From: an uncultured Bacteroidota bacterium
Lineage (GTDB): Bacteria; Bacteroidota; Bacteroidia; Chitinophagales; Chitinophagaceae
DNA: 38,597 nucleotides
Direction of reading: 5' to 3'
Assembly: GCA_946479615.1 (NCBI GenBank)
Contig: CAMLGR010000027.1
Coordinates: forward strand, 1 to 38,597
The position numbers and the translations under genes are program-made. The notes beneath the pieces are model-generated. The model saw only the letters and a program-made list of their open reading frames with translations. It ran no database searches and was not told the DNA's origin. Positions 34,934 to 38,597 of the stretch are shown piece after piece. The stretch's first letter is position 1, and each line of letters starts with the position of its first letter.

Positions 34934-34965
34934 TTTGCGCAACTAACCAGTTGCACATATATTCG
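34934..34965 (+). promoter_or_regulatory. Bacteroidota-type promoter of the ArsR/SRPBCC operon
   Basis: TTTG at 34934-34937, a 20-bp spacer and TATATTCG at 34958-34965 match the Bacteroidota -33/-7 pattern (TTTG and TAnnTTTG) with one mismatch. Transcription would start near 34970, about 28 bp before the ArsR start codon. Confidence 0.65.
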
Positions 34966-34980
34966 CAACCGAATAGTTGC
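34939..34980 (+). promoter_or_regulatory. Pair of operator dyads for the ArsR-type repressor
   Basis: GCAACTAACCAGTTGC (34939-34954) and GCAACCGAATAGTTGC (34965-34980) are two 16-bp dyads with the same half-sites (GCAAC and GTTGC), spaced 26 bp start to start. The first lies between the -33 and -7 boxes, the second covers the -7 end and the expected start of transcription. This is the layout of an autorepressed operon. Confidence 0.65.
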
Positions 34981-34997
34981 AAATTATTTATTGTATT

Positions 34998-35318
34998 ATG
35001 AGACGAGACGTATTCCAGGCTATCGCCGACCCCACCCGCCGTGCGATCCTGAGCCTGCTCATGCTGAACGCCATGACGCCCAATACTCTGGCCGAACATT
35101 TCGACAGCAGCCGGCAGGCGATTTCAAAACATATCAAGGTCCTTACCGAATGTGAACTGGTCAAACAGGAACAATCGGGCCGGGAGATCTATTATCATTT
35201 TAATGCTAAAAAATTGAAAGAAGTGGACAAATGGCTACAACCCTTCCGGGCGCAATGGGAATCCCGGTTTGAACAATTGGACAACCTTTTAAAAAATACT
35301 AAACACAAAAAATCATGA
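34998..35318 (+). CDS. ArsR-family transcriptional regulator
   Basis: The ATG at 34998 gives 106 residues starting [18 protein letters not shown], the usual start of this family. A winged helix covers ~3-88: [19 protein letters not shown], then [20 protein letters not shown] as recognition helix, and [11 protein letters not shown] as wing. No metal-binding Cys pair, so it is the non-metal type linked to SRPBCC partners. Its stop overlaps the start of the SRPBCC gene by 4 bp (ATGA). Two operator dyads precede it, so it probably represses its own operon. Confidence 0.93.
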   Translation: MRRDVFQAIADPTRRAILSLLMLNAMTPNTLAEHFDSSRQAISKHIKVLTECELVKQEQSGREIYYHFNAKKLKEVDKWLQPFRAQWESRFEQLDNLLKNTKHKKS

Positions 35319-35809
35319 TCATCAACAAAGAAACGATCTACACCAAAGATCCATCCAACAAAAGGATAAAAGTGGAAAGAGAGTTCGATGCTCCTGTTGG
35401 AAAAGTATGGAAAGCCTGGACCGAACCCGAAATGCTAGATCAATGGTGGGCACCCAAACCCTGGAAGACAAATACTAAATCGATGGACTTCCGTGCCGGT
35501 GGTTTCTGGTTATACTATATGGAAGGTCCCGATGGTTCCCGTCATTACTGCCGCCTCGATTATAAAGCCATTACACCCAATACATCTTTTGTCGCCGTAG
35601 ATGCTTTCTGTGATGAAAGCGGCACACCCAGTCCTGAACTACCCAGTATGCATTGGGAAAATAAATTCATCAACCAGGGCAATACAACAAAAGTAGAGAT
35701 CCTTATTACCTTCGCCAGCGAAGCAGACCTGGAAAAGATCGTCGAAATGGGCTTCAAGGAAGGTTTCGCAGCAGCACATACGAACCTGGATGCGATACTT
35801 GCCGCTTAA
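35315..35809 (+). CDS. SRPBCC/AHSA1-type ligand-binding protein
   Basis: 164 residues, cytoplasmic. The AHSA1-like start-fold is plain: [63 protein letters not shown], and the C-terminal helix ending with [22 protein letters not shown] folds have a hydrophobic cavity and bind lipids or small ligands. The gene overlaps the ArsR gene, a well-known pairing in which the ArsR protein controls the SRPBCC partner. Ligand unknown. Confidence 0.92.
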   Translation: MIINKETIYTKDPSNKRIKVEREFDAPVGKVWKAWTEPEMLDQWWAPKPWKTNTKSMDFRAGGFWLYYMEGPDGSRHYCRLDYKAITPNTSFVAVDAFCDESGTPSPELPSMHWENKFINQGNTTKVEILITFASEADLEKIVEMGFKEGFAAAHTNLDAILAA

Positions 35810-35814
35810 GCGAT

Positions 35815-35998
35815 GGTGTTAGGTGTTAAGTTTCAGGTGCCAGGTTAAAGATTCTTGAAAAGTGTCAGGTGTTAGATTTTAGGTGTTAGGTTAGAGATTC
35901 TTTGTGTTAGTGTCAGTTTTCCCGGTTAGGATGATAAAATAATCAGGCTCTCCACACTTAACATCTAACACCCATAACCTAACACTTAACACCTAACA
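35815..35998. repeat. Intergenic palindrome of the GTGTTAGxTGTxAGGTGTT family, copy 2
   Basis: Left part: GGTGTTAGGTGTTAAG, GTGTCAGGTGTTAGA and TTAGGTGTTAGGTTAGAG; right part (35954-35998): CACTTAACATCTAACACC, ATAACCTAACACTTAACACC and TAACATT, the inverted words. Each side is itself built of repeated GTGTTAGG words. No gene. Copy 1 is at 1429-1536. Confidence 0.75.
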
Positions 35999-36011
35999 TT
36001 TCTAAAAATCT

Positions 36012-36034
36012 TGTCCAATCCCGCAGCCCCCGAC
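36012..36034 (+). promoter_or_regulatory. Candidate ECF42-type promoter before the YCII gene
   Basis: TGTCCA at 36012-36017 and CGAC at 36031-36034 recall the published ECF42 promoter words (TGTCGA and CGA[TC]). The 13-bp gap is shorter than usual for a -35/-10 pair, so the match is tentative. Sits 33-55 bp upstream of the YCII gene that precedes the ECF42 sigma factor. Confidence 0.4.
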
Positions 36035-36066
36035 TGTTATTGGTTTTTAATCTTAAAACAAAAATC

Positions 36067-36408
36067 ATGAAAGAATTCTTATTGATCTTCAGGACAGATT
36101 ATAAGTCATTAGCGAAACGCTCACCCGAAGAAATGCAGGCCAATACCAAAAGATGGATGGATTGGATCGGCAGTATTGCCGCACAGGATAAACTCGTAAC
36201 ACGCGGCAACCGCCTCGAACCAACAGGCAAACAGGTTAAACCCGGTAATATCATCACCGACGGACCTTATATGGAGATCAAAGAATCTATTGGTGGTTAT
36301 ACGATCATCAAAGCTGCCTCGATCGATGAAGCCACTGAAATTGCAAAGGGTTGTCCTGTATTGATCGTCGGCGGCAACGTGGAAGTAAGAGAGATCAGTG
36401 TATTATAA
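36067..36408 (+). CDS. YCII/DGPF-domain protein linked to ECF42
   Basis: The start at 36067 gives 113 residues beginning MKEFLLIFRTDYKSL. The YCII pattern includes EEMQANTKRWMDWIGSIAAQ, DGPYMEIKESIGGY (the DGPF-like motif) and EVREIS at the end. The ECF42 sigma factor starts 57 bp after its stop, and linkage of DGPF proteins with this sigma group is an established pattern, so the pair is probably one operon. Biochemical function unknown. Confidence 0.92.
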   Translation: MKEFLLIFRTDYKSLAKRSPEEMQANTKRWMDWIGSIAAQDKLVTRGNRLEPTGKQVKPGNIITDGPYMEIKESIGGYTIIKAASIDEATEIAKGCPVLIVGGNVEVREISVL

Positions 36409-36465
36409 AATTACCAGCAAGGAAAACCAGGGCCTTTGCAGAAGTGCAGGGGCTCTATCCTATTT

Positions 36466-37695
36466 ATGGAACAGGATGAGTTAATACCCCATTTATTCAG
36501 GACCGAGTACCGGAAGATCACAGCCGTTCTGTCGGCCCTGTTTGGGTTGGAGCATATTGAAATTGCCGAGGATATTGCGAGCGATACCTTTCTCGCCGCA
36601 TCAGAAACATGGAGCATCCGGGGTCTTCCCGAAAAACCCGTTGCCTGGTTGTACACGGTTGCCAAGAACAAAGCAAGGAATTATCTCAAACACAATGCGG
36701 TGTTTACACAAAAGATCGCGCAGCAATTAAAACGATCTGCGGAACAGGCAGAAGAGATCGAAATCGATCTTTCTTCCCAAAACATCAGGGATAGCCAGTT
36801 GCAAATGATCTTTGCCATCTGTCACCCTGCCATCGGGGCCGAAGCACAGGTAGGACTTGCGCTTCGTATACTTTGCGGATTTGGTATCGAAGAGATCGCC
36901 GGCGCTTTTCTTACCAATAAAGAAACGATCAATAAACGACTGCAACGGGCTAAAGAAAAATTGCGGGAAGCGGAAGTGCAGATCGCTTTTCCGAGTGAAG
37001 CAGAAACAGCCAGGCGACTGGAAACCGTACTGACTACTATTTATCTTCTTTTTAATGAAGGCTATTATTCCGCCAGCCAGGATATCAGTGTACGCAAAGA
37101 TCTCTGTCTTGAAGCCATGCGCCTCGCTCATTTATTGATCGGGAATGAAAAAACCAATACTCCACCTGTCAATGCATTGCTGTCATTGATGTGTTTTCAT
37201 TCTTCCCGGTTCGATGCAAGGATCGATCAGCAGGGCGAAATCGTGTTATACGAAGATCAGGATATCAATCTCTGGAACCAGGAACTGATACGCAAAGGAG
37301 AATATTACCTGGACCGTGCAGCCAGCGGCACACAGGTTTCCAAATACCATCTCGAAGCAGGGATCGCTTACTGGCATACGAACAAAGAAGACAGCCCGGA
37401 AAAATGGGAAAGTATTTTACAACTGTATAATGAATTGCTGGTGATCGAATATTCGCCGATGGCGGCGCTAAACAGGACGTATGCGCTTTCCAAAGCCAAT
37501 GGCAAACAGGAAGCGATCAGGGAAGCGGAAAAGTTAAACCTGGGAGGTCATCACCTATATCATTCATTGCTTGGGGAATTGTACCGCGATATCGATAACT
37601 GCAAAGCTGTTAGTCATTTTCAGCAGGCATTGGCGCTGGCAAAATCAGCGACTGATAAAAAGATTATTGCGAGGAAAATAAATGGGTTTGAATAG
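36466..37695 (+). CDS. ECF42-type RNA polymerase sigma factor with C-terminal extension
   Basis: The start at 36466 gives 409 residues; the extension from 36436 has no family features. Sigma2 at ~8-80 (HLFRTEYRKITAVLSALFG; EIAEDIASDTFLAA), sigma4 at ~108-170 (EIAGAFLTNKETINKRLQRAKEKL), then a long helical, TPR-like extension at ~185-405 with the typical LFNEGYYSAS motif and RAASGTQVSKYHLEAGIAY. No membrane anti-sigma is encoded nearby; in this group the C-terminal extension is thought to hold control instead. Regulon inferred to include the YCII gene in front of it. Confidence 0.94.
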   Translation: MEQDELIPHLFRTEYRKITAVLSALFGLEHIEIAEDIASDTFLAASETWSIRGLPEKPVAWLYTVAKNKARNYLKHNAVFTQKIAQQLKRSAEQAEEIEIDLSSQNIRDSQLQMIFAICHPAIGAEAQVGLALRILCGFGIEEIAGAFLTNKETINKRLQRAKEKLREAEVQIAFPSEAETARRLETVLTTIYLLFNEGYYSASQDISVRKDLCLEAMRLAHLLIGNEKTNTPPVNALLSLMCFHSSRFDARIDQQGEIVLYEDQDINLWNQELIRKGEYYLDRAASGTQVSKYHLEAGIAYWHTNKEDSPEKWESILQLYNELLVIEYSPMAALNRTYALSKANGKQEAIREAEKLNLGGHHLYHSLLGELYRDIDNCKAVSHFQQALALAKSATDKKIIARKINGFE

Positions 37696-37710
37696 AAAAA
37701 GAGGGTTAGC

Positions 37711-38075
37711 TTATTTGATTGCAGCAATCTTTAGCCAGTGAGTTGATGATATGGAACAGGGATGGAAGTGGATGGGCTACCGAGTTGATTGTTGATTGGA
37801 TTGTGGCAGTACCTGACCAGTGAACTAATCATATAGAACACGGATGGAAGTGGATGGACGGATATAAAATAGATAGGTACGGGGTTGGGTTATTGATTTG
37901 ATTGCGATAGTCCTTGGCTAGTGAGTTGATGATATAGAACACGGATAAAGGTGGATGGACGGATGTAAATGGATTGGGTTATTGATTTGATCGTGGCAAT
38001 CCAGGGCCAGTGAATTAATCATATAGAACACGGATTGGACGGATTGAAATGGATGGATTGGTGGATTGGTTGCAG
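37711..38075. repeat. Degenerate tandem repeat, ~82-100 bp unit, four copies
   Basis: Repeated words: TTGATTTGATTGxxGxxAxT, CCAGTGAxTTxAT, CATATAGAACACGGAT and GGATGGACGGAT. The GxCxAGTGA word sits at about 37735, 37817, 37917 and 38007, giving steps of roughly 82, 100 and 90 bp. No ORF. It fills the gap between the sigma factor stop and the MscS stop. Confidence 0.75.
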
Positions 38076-38079
38076 GATT

Positions 38080-38597
38080 TTATTTGATATGGATGTTGGC
38101 TGAGTTTAGTGTTTGATGAAGTAATAATAGTATTTCGCTTTTTGCTTCATCCGATTTTGTTACATCGACACACCAGAAAAAGGCTTTGAGATCAAATCCG
38201 TCTTCATTGACTTTGGTGAACAGGATTTGAGGTTCCCGGCTCTCGAATACATAATCGGAAGAAAGGATCGCCTTCTTGATCGCCGACGATACGGTTTCCA
38301 TATCGGTATTGCCACTTACAGACAGGTCCATTTCCAGCCGTTGCTGGTTATTGCTTAATGTCCAGTTGACGATCTGTTGTGATAATATATCTCCATTGGG
38401 AATGATCACTTCAGCTCCATCCTGTGTAAGAAGGGTACTGGAACGCAAACCGATCTCCCGTACACGTCCTGATTTATCACCGATCTCTACAATATCCCCG
38501 ATTTGCAAGGGACGATCAAAGATCAATATGATGCCCGATACAAAATTGTTGACGATATTCTGCAAGCCCAGACCGATACCAACACCCAATGCGCCGA
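38080..38597 (-). CDS. MscS-family mechanosensitive channel, C-terminal part
   Basis: The gene is cut by the window edge; about 172 residues are present and the frame is still open at 38597. It starts within the pore helix ALGVGIGLGLQNIVNNFVSG, continues with ILIFDRPLQIGDIVEIGDKSGRV (the conserved beta domain start), GLRSSTLLTQDGAEVIIPN and the cytoplasmic domain to the stop at 38080. This is a hypo-osmotic safety channel of the inner membrane. The apparent start TTG at 38589 is not real because the pore helix extends before it. Confidence 0.92.
   Translation of the reverse strand, partial: GALGVGIGLGLQNIVNNFVSGIILIFDRPLQIGDIVEIGDKSGRVREIGLRSSTLLTQDGAEVIIPNGDILSQQIVNWTLSNNQQRLEMDLSVSGNTDMETVSSAIKKAILSSDYVFESREPQILFTKVNEDGFDLKAFFWCVDVTKSDEAKSEILLLLHQTLNSANIHIK

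Noticed and set aside
37711..38075. CRISPR-like array
   Set aside because: The units are 82-100 bp, diverged throughout and without constant repeats and unique spacers; no cas genes are near.
1..38597. tRNA, rRNA, riboswitch, attachment site or insertion sequence
   Set aside because: No cloverleaf, conserved rRNA word, transposase or integrase gene, or direct target duplication was seen on either strand.

Overview
The window reads as a chromosomal segment of a Bacteroidota bacterium, most likely of the Chitinophaga group (Chitinophagaceae or a relative). Reasons: starts lack Shine-Dalgarno sequences; one promoter fits the Bacteroidota TTTG/TAnnTTTG pattern well; there are LytS-type kinases with periplasmic propellers, a LytTR regulator, many short secreted or lipoprotein genes of unknown function, and several families of intergenic palindromes. 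No rRNA, tRNA, CRISPR array, transposase or phage gene was seen.

Layout. (1) 40-8034, minus strand: an accessory block of unknown, mostly exported proteins. Its centre is a likely operon (6174 down to 1574) with a small exported helical protein, a small Cys-rich exported protein, a 518-residue exported beta-rich protein, a lipoprotein that looks like the large-lipid-transfer (vitellogenin/apoB/MTP N-terminal) module, and a short repeat protein. Two copies of one ~150-bp palindromic element lie in the same orientation about 5.9 kb apart around this block. (2) 8300-15882: a two-component region with a membrane protein, a propeller LytS kinase and a LytTR regulator in one operon, facing a second propeller LytS kinase that has no regulator of its own. 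(3) 16318-18862: an AlbA_2/Schlafen plus GHKL-type protein standing alone next to ~800 bp of AT-rich non-coding DNA. (4) 18863-25930: unlinked single genes on both strands (fatty acid desaturase, DoxX/DUF-like membrane protein, lipoproteins, a permuted papain-fold candidate, MmpS-like lipoprotein, ankyrin protein, glyoxalase-fold protein, bestrophin).

(5) 26092-34596, minus strand: YCII protein, two alpha/beta hydrolases, three small proteins (one of 56 residues), an NmrA-like NAD(P)-binding protein, a three-GAF sigma-54 activator and a CPA1 Na+/H+ antiporter. (6) 34998-37695, plus strand: an ArsR/SRPBCC pair with two matched operator dyads over a good promoter, then a YCII/ECF42 sigma factor pair. 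The right edge holds a degenerate tandem repeat and the C-terminal part of an MscS channel.

The strongest candidates for undescribed biology are the lipid-transfer-like operon at 1574-6174 and its flanking palindromes. Regulatory parts (ArsR dyads, ECF42-like promoter, dyad beside the sigma-54 activator) are the next best leads. All similarity statements rest on reading the translations by eye; no database search was run.
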